A DNA stretch of 64,000 nucleotides. It comes from Cunninghamia lanceolata. Taxonomy: Eukaryota > Streptophyta > Pinopsida > Cupressales > Cupressaceae. Below are positions 1-13,359 of the stretch, in pieces. The stretch's first letter is position 1, and each line of letters begins with the position of its first letter. The stretch is from contig BSBN01001965.1 in assembly GCA_027924645.1 (NCBI GenBank), forward strand, positions 12,824,001 through 12,888,000. Reading direction: 5' to 3'. Both the position numbers and the translations under genes were made by a program. Below the pieces are notes generated by a model, which ran no database searches, was not told where the DNA came from, and was given only the letters and a program-made list of their open reading frames with translations.

Positions 1-1942
1 AACTGTCTTTTTATTCCATGTTTCTCATAGAATTCTATGAACTCACCGATTGTGAATTCTCCACCTTTATCAGACCTCAAACATTTCAATTCTACTCTGG
101 TTTCATTCTCTATCATAGTCTTGAATATTTTAAATTTCTCAAGAGCTTCTGATTTCTCTTTCAAAAAAGTCACCCACATCATCCGGGAGTAGTCATCAAT
201 CAATAGCATAAAGTATCTGTCACCTTGCACACTGGTGATTCTTGCCAGACCACATAAATCAGTATGAACTAAGTCCAATAATCTGGTAGAGGACTATTCC
301 TTACTTTTGAATGTGACTCTGCTCTGCTTACCCAACTGACATTCTTTGCACAAGCTATTAGTGGGTTTCACAAGTCTTGGAAGATCTCTTACAGCCTGAG
401 TGTTACTTATCTTTATGATATTATCAAAATTCACATGACACATTCTCCTATGCCACAACCAACTCTGATCAATTTGAACAAATAAGAAACTTTTACCAGT
501 ACCAACCAAGTGAAAGATATTACCTTTAGTTTGAGTACCGGATGCAATCTCTGTTCTAAAACTTTCAAAGATATTATATTTTCTATTTTTGAATCAGAGA
601 TCATAGCCTTTGTCCACCAACTGTCCAACATTGAGAAGATTGTGCTTTAGGCCTTCAACATATAGTACATTACCAATTTTATTCTTTCTATCAAAAGAAA
701 TAGTTCCTCTACCTCTGATTCTACCAACAGAATAATCACCAAATTTTACCACACTTCCTTCATACCTTTCCAAATCTATAAACTTGTTTTTATCACCTGT
801 CATATGGTGGGAGCATCCACTATCAATGACCCAATCATCCTTTTTTTCAACTTGGGCAGCCAGATCTTTTTCCACAAATTGATGATTGACATATTCAGAG
901 GGCATTGGATCTTCTTCCTTGATGGCAATAAACACCCAGTCACGTCTGGATTTGTTTCATGTCTCTGATTCATCATCTATTACTCCTTCATCATCATCAT
1001 CTTCATGAACATAGTAGCATTTCTTTTGAAACCTTTATCTGTTAGGGTTTGGCCTTAAAAATCTTTCTAGACACCTTGAGGCAAAATGACCAATCTTATT
1101 GCAGTTAAAACACTTAAAAGGCAATTTCCCTTCATACTTACCAGATCCTCTTGGAAGTCTTTTTGCAATAAGGGCTTCAAGTTGAGCAGTTTCTGCTTCA
1201 TCTTCTTCCAGGTCTTTTCTTGCTTTTTCATACCATGATAGTTTCCTTGAAGAGTTCTCTCCCAGATCAAACCTCTATTTACCTTTTACAGAGGCACTAG
1301 CTTTGAATGCAGATTCAATCTTGGGGGAGCATCTCCAAACTTAGTCAATTCAAATACAACCAATTTACCAACCAATTGATCTCTTGTGACACCTTAATGG
1401 GCTCTGAATTCTTCAAAGGCAGCAACCTTGTATTTGTAAGAATCAGGAAGGGATCTGAGAACTTTGCCAACAATCTCATCTTCATCCAAGACTCCACCAG
1501 CATATCTAATGCCACAAACAAGCTCATTTACTCTAGGCATAAATGTAGTGATATTTTCATCTTCTCTCATTTTCAAGTTTTTGAATTTTCCTTTTAGACT
1601 CTGTAGCTTGGCACATTTCACATGCTTGTCTCCTTCATGCAGAAGTTCCAACTTTTGCCAAATCTCATCTGTAGTTTTTAGATCAACAACATTTGTCAGT
1701 TCTAAATCAAATAAGGCACTTAGAAGAGCTTCTTTAGCCCACAGATTATTTTTAGCATCTCTAATTTCATCTACGGTACACGGACCATTCTGTGGGGGAT
1801 CATACTTCTTTGAAGCCATAATCCAATATTGCAATCCCATACATTGCAAGTGGCATTCCATGCAACTTTTCCAAAGAGTGTAATTGGTTCCATCAAACCT
1901 CAGACTATCCTTCTTGTATGACGACATCCTGGATCTCCTCAA
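1..1942 (-). pseudogene. Ty1/copia gag-pol remnant (truncated by window edge)
   Basis: Reading on the minus strand from 1942, a gag domain (GTNYTLWKSCMECHL, then WQKLELLHEGD) is followed by a CCHC zinc knuckle, CFNCNKIGHFASRC, near 1120-1080. Next come an aspartic protease with the WVIDSGCSHHM active site (about 830-800), a GAG-pre-integrase block (LWHRRMCHVNF, CKECQLGKQS; about 465-320) and the start of the integrase core. The integrase core shows HTDLCG and RSDKGGEF, the first two acidic catalytic positions (about 275-60). The order gag-PR-IN is that of Ty1/copia. Reverse transcriptase and RNase H would lie off the left edge. Several frameshifts and stops break the frame, for example after FEEFRAH near 1394 and around 1265 and 1040, so it is inactive as read. 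The gag start lies 27 bp inside the primer binding site. Confidence 0.93.
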
Positions 1943-1968
1943 ATGGTTAAGCTCTTTGAGACGAACAT

Positions 1969-1981
1969 AGCTCTGATACCA
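1969..1981 (-). promoter_or_regulatory. primer binding site for initiator tRNA-Met
   Basis: On the minus strand this reads TGGTATCAGAGCT, the standard plant Ty1/copia PBS complementary to the 3' end of initiator tRNA-Met. It sits 2 bp inside the LTR edge at 1984, which fixes the element's orientation and LTR boundary. Confidence 0.9.
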
Positions 1982-1983
1982 AT

Positions 1984-3227
1984 TGTTAGATTTAGGAAAG
2001 ACAACTGAGAGGGGGGGTGAATCAGTTGTCTAAAACTTTCTTGCAATTAACCACTTAAATCCTTTCCTTAAATCAACAGTATAATGATAAATCAATCATG
2101 GAAACTTAACGCAACAATTCAAGAGCATAAAGACATTAACACATATGACACCAAGATTTCTAACATGGAAAAGCCAGTTAAGGGAAAAACCATGGGGTGA
2201 CTAACCCAAGATTGTATTCTCTGTTAGAAGAATAGAAAGAACAAAGCATATGCTAATTAGGGCTCACTATCAGAGCACACTGCTCACAAGAGGCCCACTG
2301 CTTACATGAGACACATTGTCTACAAAATAATAAGTATTACATACTTGAACTAAAGAATAGCATCCTTACCATGCTTGAGTCAGTTCCATTTAAGCCCAAT
2401 ATCTCTACTCTGCTTTTTGCTCTCTTCCTCTCTACCACTCTCTCATCTCCACAAGATGCATTTGAAATACATCATGACTAATTACAAAAGACTTCATGTA
2501 GATCAACACACTGTCAGCCACACAGATCTGAGACTTCAATCTTCTTCTACGAATACGCTAATCTTCACATAACATCTTCAAGATCATCCACAAGATGTGT
2601 AACTCATCCAGTCGGCCTGACTTGGGAAGAACATCACCATCCGGAAGTAATTCTTCAATTACGAGCTCAAACTTAAATGCGGACCACCAACACGAATTGG
2701 ACACGATCCAAAGACCTCCACAAGCTTGCCTGAATCATCAAGAACATCCACACTACATCTGCTTACTGAAATCATTCTCTCCTTCATCCAGAACCTCAAG
2801 AACACAGTCTGTCATCACTGTCATAATGGAATAGATGCTTGCGGACCTCTAGACCACTTGTCAATTCAAATTGACTTCCTAAGCACTCCACCAAATTTGC
2901 AGAACAAGATATTTCATTTCCAAATCTCACCGGACCTTTCTGTATCCCTCTGTCACCTCTGAACATCTGCCAGAACTAGTTTTACTTAAGTGGCCATAAC
3001 TTCTTTAGATCTTCATGCGGACCTTTGAAATCTTTAATGGATCATCTTAAGACACATATCTACAAATCCTTTGATGCACAACTTTTGATCTTCATCTTAT
3101 ATGGGATCTTTGCCTCATTGTCTTCATTGTTCTTCTTTGTTTCTTAATTTTCTCAATAGCCTCGGCACATAGCTCATCCAATCCTTATCATTAATGCAAC
3201 AAGAGTATGTTGACATCAATGACAACA
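1984..3227 (-). repeat. 5' LTR of the copia element (about 1.24 kb)
   Basis: The LTR is bounded by TGTTAGA at 1984 and by GACATCAATGACAACA ending at 3227, so on the minus strand it starts TGTTGTCATTGATGTCAA. This terminal motif recurs in plant copia LTRs (established knowledge). Inside it, GGGGGGGTGAATCAGT (about 2012-2027) is a conserved block shared with the second LTR at 19332-22087. Short ORFs inside it (for example 2595-2834) have no recognisable domain. The matching 3' LTR lies outside the window, so the target duplication cannot be tested. Confidence 0.8.
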
Positions 3228-4643
3228 CATGTTAGGCCTATACTTGCAACAGTTGCATCTATAGAGAATGCAATCTTTTATGTATTAAAACACTATTTTG
3301 GGGACTAAGAACATTGTGTTGTGCTTTATGGTGAATGATTGCACTATGGTGTCCATGCATGATCTATAGGTTTCCCTAGGGCTTTCTAATTATACATTTT
3401 TGCATTATATCTTGTTCTATGCCATGGAAGAAAATAGGGAGCGAGTGAATGACTTCAAATTGTAGTTTTGATCATTATTCTCTATTTATTCTCAATCCTT
3501 AAATCTCTATGCTAGGACATATATTGTAATGTGTTTTATCACATGGAAAATAAGAGGAAACTTGTAACAAAAATTGCTAGAGTTTATTCCATCATTATGC
3601 TAGAAAGAAATAAGGAAAAATCATGTCTATCATACTTAATTGTAAGATGTATTCATTGGAATGATTAAAGATGAATAGATTGATTATATCTAAAATTCTG
3701 CCCATGTTTGCATCTAGGGGGAAAGCACCATCTATAAAAACTTGTAAAAGTTGAAAAATGAAGTTGCCTTGTGATGTCATTAATTTTTTTATTGTAATTT
3801 AAATTGTGATATGTATATATATCAAATGTATGTATGTATGTATATTTAGACATGTTTCTCTTGAGTATATATCAAAAATACTTTTGTTATTGGAAAAAAT
3901 ATATTAATATATACTTTAATCAAAACAATTATTTTTCTAATTAAAATTAATAATTATCCATTGAAATATAAACACAGATGTATTAACTAAAAGTTTATAT
4001 AGAATCATATATTTGAATTTTTTATTAACCTCATTGCAACTTTATGTTCTCCTATGCAAACATCTTATTATTATGGCTGAAATATCTGAAAATAACTACC
4101 GTTGTCCTCAATGCACATTAAGAAAATAAAGGAGGCTATGGCATGTTATACGCCACAAGCTTAAAAGAGCTTGAAAATTTTATCGCTAAAACAGAGGCTA
4201 ACAAGAAACTATTTGATAGCAACACAAGGATCCTCAGTGATGTATTCACATACGACATTCACAGAGAGGACTAAATGATGTATTCATTGCAAACCCACTA
4301 TTGTCTTGTACGCTCAAGTTGTTACAATCAATTGATTGACATTTATTTTAATTTTTCTCTAATGCACACACTTTCAGCCTGGGGTTCATAATGCATTGTA
4401 CTCTTTCTCCGTCAAAGCTCTTTGATTGGTTAGATGTTCAAAAAAAGGTTTTTTTAAGCCTCAAAAAAACTTCCATTTCCATGAACCAGGCTATTTTAGT
4501 TACTGTAGGTATTCAAACTTACCACTCACCTGCTTTATTGTATTTGCAAGTCTTTGAAGCAGGCTCACGATTTGCTTCAAGTATAAATCTTGTATCGTTT
4601 GGCAAGTAATCTTTAATCCGTTCATCCATATCAAGATAAAGGA
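3228..4643. other. upstream region of the ankyrin gene
   Basis: AT-rich non-coding DNA between the LTR edge and the ankyrin start codon. It contains a short TATG/TATA microsatellite near 3810-3845. A 72-codon ORF (4391-4609, +) has no recognisable domain; it could lie in the 5' leader or be chance. I cannot pick a convincing TATA box or transcription start. Confidence 0.5.
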
Positions 4644-5124
4644 ATGGAGAGAAAGCTGTACGCAGCAGTTACATCAGGCAACTTGAAGGCACTTACAAGA
4701 TTGCAAGGTAACGGAATCAACATTCTGCATCAGGTCACACCGGCGGGGAATACGGCACTCCATGTGACAGCATATCATGGCCATGTAGAAGCTGTCCAAA
4801 TGTTGCTTCAGCTGATGAATCAAGACATAGAGGTCGGTAATGAAGGAAGCCATGAATTTCTAACTGCTAGAAATGAGGAAGGTAACACTGCCTTGCACGA
4901 AGCAGCCATTGGAGGATATTGCGAGGTAGTAGAGGCTTTATTGGAGCATCACAGTAATCTAGTGGATATCACCAATCACGCCGGGGAGACCGCGCTCTTC
5001 AAAGCTACAGAGGAAGGTCATAAGAAAATCGTTAAGAAACTTTTGCCTCTCACATCTTCTCCCTACCACAGGACATCTGATGGCCAAACCCTTCTGCAGT
5101 GCGCCATCTACAACACACACAAAG
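4644..5124 (+). CDS. ankyrin/PGG membrane protein, exon 1
   Basis: First coding exon, 160 full codons plus one base (phase 1). It begins MERKLYAAVTSGN and carries ankyrin repeats with the T-A-L-H core: GNTALHVTAYHGHVEAVQ (about residues 35-52), GNTALHEAAIGGYCEVVE (about 80-97), GETALFKATEEGHKKIVK (about 113-130), and the start of a fourth at GQTLLQCAIY. The start is the first in-frame Met before the repeats. The donor is AAAG|GTATCC at 5125. Intron 1 is 100 bp (5125-5224) and ends TTGTGCAG. Joining to exon 2 gives an uninterrupted ...NTHKG|VLKNL... junction. The family (ACD6/ITN1-like) sits in plasma or endomembranes and is tied to defence and salt/ABA responses. No specific orthologue is claimed. 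Confidence 0.9.
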
Positions 5125-5224
5125 GTATCCCAGAAACATTTCTTACTCTTTCTCGATAATATCCTATTAAATACAATCTTCGAAACACTGACTCCTTATA
5201 ATGAATATCTTCCAAATTGTGCAG

Positions 5225-5679
5225 GTGTACTTAAAAATCTCATAGCTGCTAATCCAGAGCTCCTTCAACAAGTTGACAATTTAGGGAGAACACCATTGCA
5301 TAGCGCTGCCTACCTTAATGGAATATCTCATATTGCAAAGATTCTTTTGGAGAAAGATAGCTCTCTGTGTCATAAAGTGGACAACAATCATCAAACAGCA
5401 CTCCATATAGCAGTTAAAGAAGGAAATTTGGATTTAGTCACGGAGATATTAAATCACTCTAAAGATTGCATTGAAATTGTAGATAATGAAGGGAGAACTG
5501 CTCTGCACTTGTCAGTTGAAAATGCAGTACAAATATTTGACAGAATTTCGAGGCGTATAAAAACTTTGTTATTGTTAGTAACATCAAGGAGGCTGATTAA
5601 TAAACCTGACAAGCTGGGCAAAACAGCACTAGACATAGCAATGGCCAACATGCACAATGATGAACGTCTTTTCTATGGG
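5225..5679 (+). CDS. ankyrin/PGG membrane protein, exon 2
   Basis: Second coding exon, entered in phase 1 and left in phase 0 (FYG|GTAAGT, a near-consensus donor at 5680). It carries the second half of the ankyrin array: GRTPLHSAAYLNGISHIA, QTALHIAVKEGNLDLVTE, GRTALHLSVENAVQIF, and a terminal GKTALDIAMANM. The spacing matches the roughly 33-residue repeat, giving eight or nine repeats with exon 1. Exons 1 and 2 encode residues 1-312. The reading frame runs on into the intron until 5763, so an unspliced transcript would give a truncated, soluble ankyrin-only protein. Confidence 0.9.
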
Positions 5680-7561
5680 GTAAGTGATTCATTTCCTTTG
5701 CTTTTAAATCATTTATCAACTATTAAAGTTCTTAAGATTAATAGTGTATTTTATATGTTATAATTATTATTTAAATATTTTAAATAAAATTAATTATTTT
5801 TCAATTATTTTACATTAATTTAACATTCTTACTACTCAAACATGTAGTTTAATGTATCATTTGTTCATTTAAGGCATATTTATATTTTATTTATATATAC
5901 ATAAATTTAATAAGTTTAATATATTTATAAATTTGTGTATGTATTATTTAGAACAATAACTTATTAAAGTTTTTGGTCAAATTTGTAGTAGAATATAACT
6001 TTAATGACACTCTAATTGTGTGGTTCTACAAGGTTTCTCTTTATAAAAACAAGAGTTTGTTTCAACTCATTTATCTATATCGGAGCAATGTTATAATGAA
6101 ACGCCTTTGAACTAATATTGTAGAATACTATTGATATGGGATAGTAGTTAGTATTGGTCGTGATTTAGTAGAGTTCGAGGAGGCATGGAGGCCAGAGTGT
6201 GGGAGAAGCAAGGTATATGGGTGCTTCATCCATTCCATAAGATTATCAGAGTAATATACAAGAACCCTTCTAATAAGGCCATCTTGCCTCAAAGGTTCAA
6301 GGGTCCATCCCATGAGCCACAATCCCAAGGCCTAGGGTCAAACTCTAGGTCAATCTTTAGGATGAAACCAACGCTAGCCTCCTAGATAATTGTGAAACAC
6401 ACACAAACAAACTACACACCAAAAATCACACTTACGCTTCAAACAAAAATATAACAAAATGAAAAAAATGGTGATGTAAGATTGCTTTCAGTACTATGAT
6501 GATCTTGCATTAATAGTCTTATCTTTCTCAACACCTATTCCTTCGAATTAACCTCACATGAACATATTGTTGTTTGCAATATGATTTTTGTAGATTGTTT
6601 AAGCATTCACATAGGTGTAGTAGTGTGCTTTGGAGTGTGAATCGAAAGATGTAATTAATGTAGGAATGCATGTGGATTTGTGGTGCAGAGTGTACTCCCC
6701 TGTCTCTCAGAAACACAAAAACAATCACACACAAAATTATACAAGCCACGAACTTACAGCTGTCACCAAGATTGCAATACAACACAAGACTCAAACTCTT
6801 ATTGGTATTCAACAATATACACACGTCACTTCCACTATCAAATTAAACAATTAAATACAACAATGTATGTCAGCAATCAATGGTCTCTCTTCTTCACACA
6901 GGGCAATTTACTCGCTATCTCTCTGACAATCAATTCTACCTTTCTCCATTTTGCATCAGCGAACCTCTGGCTGATTCCTCCTTCAAACTTTATTTAATTC
7001 CTTCTCTCTCTGGCAGCGTCTCTAACCTCTTTTTCTTCCTTCCAAGGCAATGCCTAGTCAACATTGAATCACAGTCATTAGAACTTTTCCTTTTTGGGAG
7101 CGTCCCTCTTTCCTATGTCTCTTGTGCCTTTTTCCACCTTTTATTTAGCATAAATTTCATACTATATAACATCACAAGAAATGAGGAGTCACACCATCAG
7201 GCATAAAAGTAACTTAAAGCCTTTGATATCAATATTGGTGTTCCCCTTGCTATTTGATATTACAGAATTTAAAAGAAAAGACTTTGCATAGGCATTGAAA
7301 ACCTTTTAACAAAGTATGCTAGGGCACTTCATATCCACAATTAGATGCCTGAAAGGCCCACTTAAAATTCTTATTCTACTATATGCCTTAATTCCTTGAG
7401 TTCTGCGTTGAAATCTAATTTCAAAATGGCATTTTAAAATCCATGGTGGCATTCATATGTTGGCGTCCCATTTCCACGCTCAAACCATTGAACCTTTGTT
7501 TGAAAGATGTAATATATGAAATATGAAATGTTGGGATTGTAATATGACAAATATAAGGCAA

Positions 7562-7582
7562 CCCCCCCCCCCCCCCCCCCCC
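7562..7582 (+). repeat. (C)21 homopolymer
   Basis: Twenty-one uninterrupted C residues inside AT-rich intron DNA, so the minus strand carries G21, which can form quadruplexes. The length is prone to polymerase slippage and the exact count may be unreliable. Confidence 0.85.
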
Positions 7583-10500
7583 AAAACGTTTAACATTCAA
7601 ACTTATGATATTCTGCCAAAGGCCATAGGAGTTCTCCTCTATGTTGACTCACAGGGATGTAATTTAGCAAGGTAAAAGTTTATTACTCCCAATGTGTAAA
7701 ATGGTCTCCATTCTTCATGTAATCAAAGGCATAAGATCGTGTAATTAGACTCACCACATCAAATACACATGACTACATACCTCTTTGTTACAGCCTTTCA
7801 TCAACAATTACAACAACCATTTCTTTTTTCACAATGATGGAAACAAATCATCTTCATTCGCAAAATCTGAGAAAACATAGTAACAATGTGATCAAACACC
7901 ATCAGGCCATAGAAGAGTAAATATGCACACATATTTTCTCATTGAATGTCGTTACTACTTTCCAAATGATTGCGTCAAGATAGACATAAATCTGGAAACT
8001 GTCTTTGGCCATAACTTTTTCCCAGAAGCTCGAGTTCTTCTAAAAACTTACACAAATGAATATATTAACAATAACCAACTCTCTACCAAGCCATTTGTTC
8101 TCAAGTGCCACAGAACTCTAGATTTTGTGATTTTGCCAAACTACTAGCACAAGTCACAAAACTTAAAAATCTTGAAAACCAAAAGGAATTTGACTACAAA
8201 ATCTTCACGTGTAATTTTGAAATGCTTTCAAGATTCTTCATGTAAGAGGGTTTGTCACCAAAACTCATAGATTGCCCTAAACAATTCTTTTTTGTGAAAA
8301 CCGTAAATGTGTGTCAAAACTAAACATATGGCGAAAACTAACTTCTTACAAATCTGATCACACCATGTGTCGCCAATTCTGTGAGAGACAAAAACAAAAC
8401 TAAGAAAGCTAAAACTAAAATAAACAACTACAAATCTTTTTGGGTGATGTTGATTACATGTGCACCCGGATGCTCCTGCATCAATTTGTTAAAATTCACA
8501 AAAGTATTTTAAGGTGTTAGAAATCAACTAAAATTTTTACATTTACATCTTAGTTTGAAGCCTCTAAAGTTGATCAAATAAGCATAGAACTTATTAGTAA
8601 TAAGAATGTATAAAGAAATATGTTTTAATGAGATTTAGTATGAATTTTACAAATCACAATGAGTCACTTATATAGATGATCATACAATAATTTAACAAAA
8701 AATACTTATACAAGGATTCATGTAACTTTCAATTATATCACTTTTATGCATTTGTCTCAAAAAGTTCTTCCTACCCTATAAAATAGATTTTTTTATGCTC
8801 ATCCACACATTTAGATCTTATCTATGATCACACACATATTTCAACATACTCACATGATCATACAATACCCATCAATAGCTCCATGTAATGTAATTGACAT
8901 GCTAACTATTTAGAATGTATACAATTTGTCCATAACCCATAATTGTACATTACCACCTCATGTTGCTATCTCATCTCAAAAGACTCTCAGCTATGCATGC
9001 AATGTGTTTTCTTAGACATCTATGGACAAGACATAATGCATCACAACCATTCACACAATTCATGAAACATACAAAAAAGTAAAATAAATTACATAAGATG
9101 TGCATTTATAGTTTGTACAGAACAATACCTTATATTCATTAGGCATGCAGTTTAATATATTTATCTCTTCACAAATGTTCAACTTGAACTATCCCTATTG
9201 AAGTGCATCATTAAACAAAATTATAGAGGTGTGGAACTCTACATGATAATTAGGTGAAAGCATTGAGAATTTCACCATTAATTACACTAATCACCTAACT
9301 AGTACATAGCTCAAGGTGGAGTGTTATTTATGGTCACAAGAACTCTTTTTCATAATAGTGTGCAATTTCTCATTTACATTTACAATTCCACACTATGTGT
9401 CTATTTTTTAAATGATGATGTGTAGGATGCCAACATCAATTAAGGCAATGCTACATACTAACAAAAGTCAATGTGGAAAAATATTTGATGTTTAAATTAA
9501 ATGTGATACAATTACAAACAATCAACACTATTTAATAATTAAACTAATGTGATATATTTGACAAGTTAATTCGTTTGCAATACCAATTTCTACTTTCTAA
9601 GACCCTTTTCTATAGAAGATTCACTCTATTTTATCATTGTCATGATTATTGTTCCATATGCATTGTATTTTAGGTCATTCTATCACTTCAAATATGACTA
9701 TTAAATTGTTGGAAATCTTCTAAACCATTTGAATTTATTGCCCTTAAGAATATCCTTTCGTGATACCCTAATTCTCAAATACTTCTATCTTTTAATAAAT
9801 TCCTTGTTTAAAACTATAAGGTTTCCTAGGATTTCCTTCCATCTCTTCATGCCTTGTTCAACTGAAATTGATTCCAAGTAATTAATTGTCTTTAGATTTT
9901 TCTATTATATTAAATTGTAAACCTCCTTTAGAATCTAGCCTTCTTGGGAATATTCAATGATCTAGGATTGAATATTAGCTCAATATTTCTCTTATTAAGT
10001 TATTTTTAAAAACCCAATTTTAGTATTTAATTCTTGATTTTTTGGAAGTATTTTATAACAACAATGTTAATTATATAATTCCTCAAAAAATAGAATCAAT
10101 TCAATGGCAATTTCATTATGTTGGTGATTATTTGGTTGGAATATTTGAATGAATACATCCTAAAATTCTTTTAAAATATTCCAACTTCTAAGAATATTTT
10201 CTTAGGAATAATTTCTTTTGCAATGTAAGAGCATACCAATCTTTTTCTGTTTCACAAAATTGATTAAACTAATCTAAAACAAATTTATCCTTTCCAAACT
10301 TAAAAAATGAGAACTATATATGTTTTTCCCATTAGATGCACCAACTTCTCATCCTATTAAAATAACCATTAACCTCCTTACTAACACATGATACTTCATG
10401 TTGTTAGTGTCTAATATTCTACAAAATACTCTTTATGTTAGATTCATCATTCATCTTGTATCATTTATAGAATAATGACAATTTAAATGGCCTAGGATAT

Positions 10501-10740
10501 TTTAAAATACAAATTCAAGATTTTATATGCCTTCTTTATATGTTGTACATTTGTTACAACCAATGTCAATAATGATTTTATAACACTTATTTATTGTATC
10601 TCCATTTAGAGGTTTTCTTGTCTTTTATCTATGTGAAATCACCTCTTCTTACCATGAATTCTTTCCTTTGAATTGTGCTAACATATTCTTGAATCTAGTT
10701 GCTCTACTACTTAGGATATTTTTTGGGAATCACTTTTATT

Positions 10741-11095
10741 TTTATCTTTCATCTTCTTTATAAAATTTAGTTTCCTGAAAACCACCTTCACCACACATAT
10801 AACATATCTATGGTTTTTGTGAACTATGAAAGTCCATCTTTCTCTATAATTTCCCATCATCTTTTAATCTAATATATAGACCCTCAATTTTTGTTAAAAG
10901 ATAGAACTTTTTCTCTACATTTTTTATCTTCTTCATAAAATTTGAATTCATATTAACCACCTTCACGACACATAACATATATATAATGTTTGTGAACTAT
11001 AATTACTGATCTTTTCTATAATTATCCGTCATCTTTTCATTTAATATATAGACCCTCAACCTTTGTTGAAGGATGAATTTTCTCTCTTTAAAAGT
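10741..11095 (+). repeat. two-copy tandem duplication, period about 172-175 bp
   Basis: ACCACCTTCAC occurs at 10781 and 10956, and ATATATAGACCCTCAA at about 10873 and 11045, with similar sequence between. The copies are diverged and carry no coding signal. Confidence 0.7.
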
Positions 11096-11389
11096 GGCAT
11101 TCCTAACTAATTCTCTCCTTTTGTTTAGGCCCCAATATTAGCTATTTTAAGCTTTAATTATAAAATACAACTTAATTAATTTGAATTTGTAATCAACCAA
11201 TAATTTCATATTATAATTAAATTTCCACACATATTTGAAAAGTATATTTTTATATACTTATCAATTTCTCTCAAAATTAAAAATGAAAAAAACATTTTGG
11301 TTCTTTATATGATTACCATAAGCTAAATGCCTTCGTTTTTAAGAATTTTAGACAAGAGGATATCCTATTTGTAAGATTTTATTTGTACA

Positions 11390-11637
11390 TCAACATATTT
11401 CACACTTTGAGGATAATATTGTTCGATATTCTCCATAATCTCAAAGTAATCTTTAGATTCTCTGACCCAATCCATAAACACTTCTCAATTTGGATATCAT
11501 CCTTGAACTCAAAAACTTTAGCCTAAATTGTAGTGTCTGCATTGTAAAAGTTTCAATAGTGTATGATGCACTCGCTATTTCTTCCTTTAATTTAAAATTC
11601 AATTCATCATTCTTGGCACCGTAGTCTCAAAGGCCTC
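11390..11637 (-). pseudogene. possible gypsy-type gag remnant, split by an LTR element
   Basis: On the minus strand, near 11500-11410, one frame reads EVFMDWVRESKDYFEIMENI, which resembles the start of the gypsy gag retrotrans_gag domain (pattern P-E-x-F-L-D-W...V-x-x-x-F). The other half, upstream on the minus strand, lies at about 17075-16980 and contains LRDFRQEVLQVVE. The LTR element at 11638-16974 sits between them with a GCCTC duplication. Stops and frame breaks are frequent, so family assignment is tentative. Confidence 0.4.
11633..11637. repeat. target-site duplication, left (GCCTC)
   Basis: GCCTC directly precedes the TG of the left LTR and matches 16975-16979 exactly. Confidence 0.9.
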
Positions 11638-11925
11638 TGTAGATTTCTTTAGATCTCCAGAGATAAAAACCAAGCACATAAAACCAATTTGCATTGTATA
11701 GACTTCATTATTTTTCACATTATCAAATGCATAGATTTACAGATTTAATAGCCACCGTAGGAGAAGAATCCTAGGAGGAAACTCAAGGACAGATTGCTAT
11801 TTGCTTTAGTCTGCATGAAAATCACCGACCAAAATCAAGGAAACTAACTATTGTGCTTAGTATGCTTAGTTAGCTTATTGCAAGAAATCCCACCTGTTGA
11901 TCATGGAGAGAAATTGACACTAACA
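11638..11925 (-). repeat. 3' LTR (288 bp)
   Basis: Starts TGTAGATTTC and ends GACACTAACA. By eye it differs from the other LTR at about 19 of 288 positions, mostly transitions, with no length change. A GGGGGG-rich polypurine tract (minus strand) abuts it at 11926. Confidence 0.9.
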
Positions 11926-12566
11926 CCCCCCTTTAAGTCTAACTAAGGAGACAAAATCCTAAAGAGAGGAAAGAGGAAAAACCTTGTGGGAACAAAACCC
12001 CCCTAAAAATTGACTAAGGAGACAAAATCCAATATAGCCAACAAAGATGGGTCCTGGCATCAGGCCATTTTAGGTACCCATGTACATATAAAATTCCCCC
12101 ATAAATATGGAGAGAATATAAGAAAAAAAAAATATGAATCCCCCCATAATGAAAGAGCTCCCATACCAATGATGAATTCCTAAAGACAGAATATGATCCA
12201 CTACCTACAAACAACATTTCTCCCCTTAGGAAGAAAAGGATCCACTAGTGATTGGAGAAGCCAATCCAAAAAGATGGGTGATACTAGAATCCAAATCCAG
12301 ATGATGTGTGCATATGAAAACTGCTCACATGTCCACATGTTGGAAAGTGATGATGGTGATCCAAGATCCTATGAAGACTGATATAGAGCAAGCTGCAAAG
12401 GTAATGAACATGGTGGGCCAACAGCGTTGATGTGGCTGTCAACAAAGAGGAGAGATAACTCCTCAAATGTGTCCTCCAAATCTGAAATGTGAGTCTCCAT
12501 AAACAAGTTTGAAACTCCTGTCAAGAGATCATCCCAGAAAGTTGAATCAGGAAGACTATGGATGCC

Positions 12567-13253
12567 CTACTGCAAGAAGCCATTCGAAGAAGCAACACAG
12601 AGCTTGGAAGTAGTAATAGATGCAAGGACAAAAGAGTAGTCCTCAAAGAGAAGACATATGTCCTTAATAGTGTCATGTTGATCCAAAATGAGGGACTCTA
12701 CAAACAAAAAAGAAATGTTTGGTAGAATGAGGTCCCAATGGACTGAATCCAAAAGACATAAGTGATCCTGCTACATTGAATCACTAGAGGCTCTTGAAGA
12801 AGCATCTTTGGAATATAGATCTGCCACAGGTATTGTTGATGGGGAATCAATGAACTGATCATCCATACTAGATGTGTCCACATTGGACGAGGCAGCATAA
12901 GTCTCAATATCATCAATAGCCTAGTTTTCCAAGGAAACATCACTTTGAGATGAAGATTCAATGTCTCCATACAACTGTTGGATGATGATCTAAGCAGTAG
13001 AAGGGCACTTAGTGTGCTCTATGTGATGTAGAGTATCCTCATAAATAGTAAGACATATTAGTCCATAGACTATGTCATTATTATTAAGCCATTCATTCTT
13101 TTCATCATAGTCACTTGGCTCAGGAACGAGTCTGAGGAGATAGGGTAGTAGATCCTACTCAAGGCAGTGATTCTTTATCCCTTGTTTCTAAGACAAAATT
13201 TTTTCTGAAGCTAGCCTAACAATAGAATGATGAAAATGGTGTTTAAGAGACAT
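12567..13253 (-). pseudogene. gag-like unit 2 of the LTR element
   Basis: From an ATG at 13253, the minus strand reads MSLKHHFHHSIVRLASEKIL, then segments including DLLPYLLRLVPEPSDYDEKN and HIEHTKCPSTA-stop-IIIQQLYGD. These align with gag-like unit 1 (NLFPYLYGLIPELD; SHIECPRALWTNIWEIYGD). Three in-frame TAG codons fall where tryptophan is expected or present in the other copy, consistent with G-to-A decay of TGG. The C-terminal part is acidic and serine-rich. The family is only gag-like; it lacks a visible zinc knuckle. Confidence 0.6.
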
Positions 13254-13359
13254 GATTAACCCCCCTAAATGGAATTTTTTTTTTAGTTCGTGATTACAAA
13301 GTACATGTATTATCACCCAAGAATGAATGAAAAAGCATAAAAAGAAACTTCTCCTTCAA

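Noticed and set aside
2375..2962. Three overlapping plus-strand ORFs
   Set aside because: They lie inside the copia LTR and have no recognisable domain.
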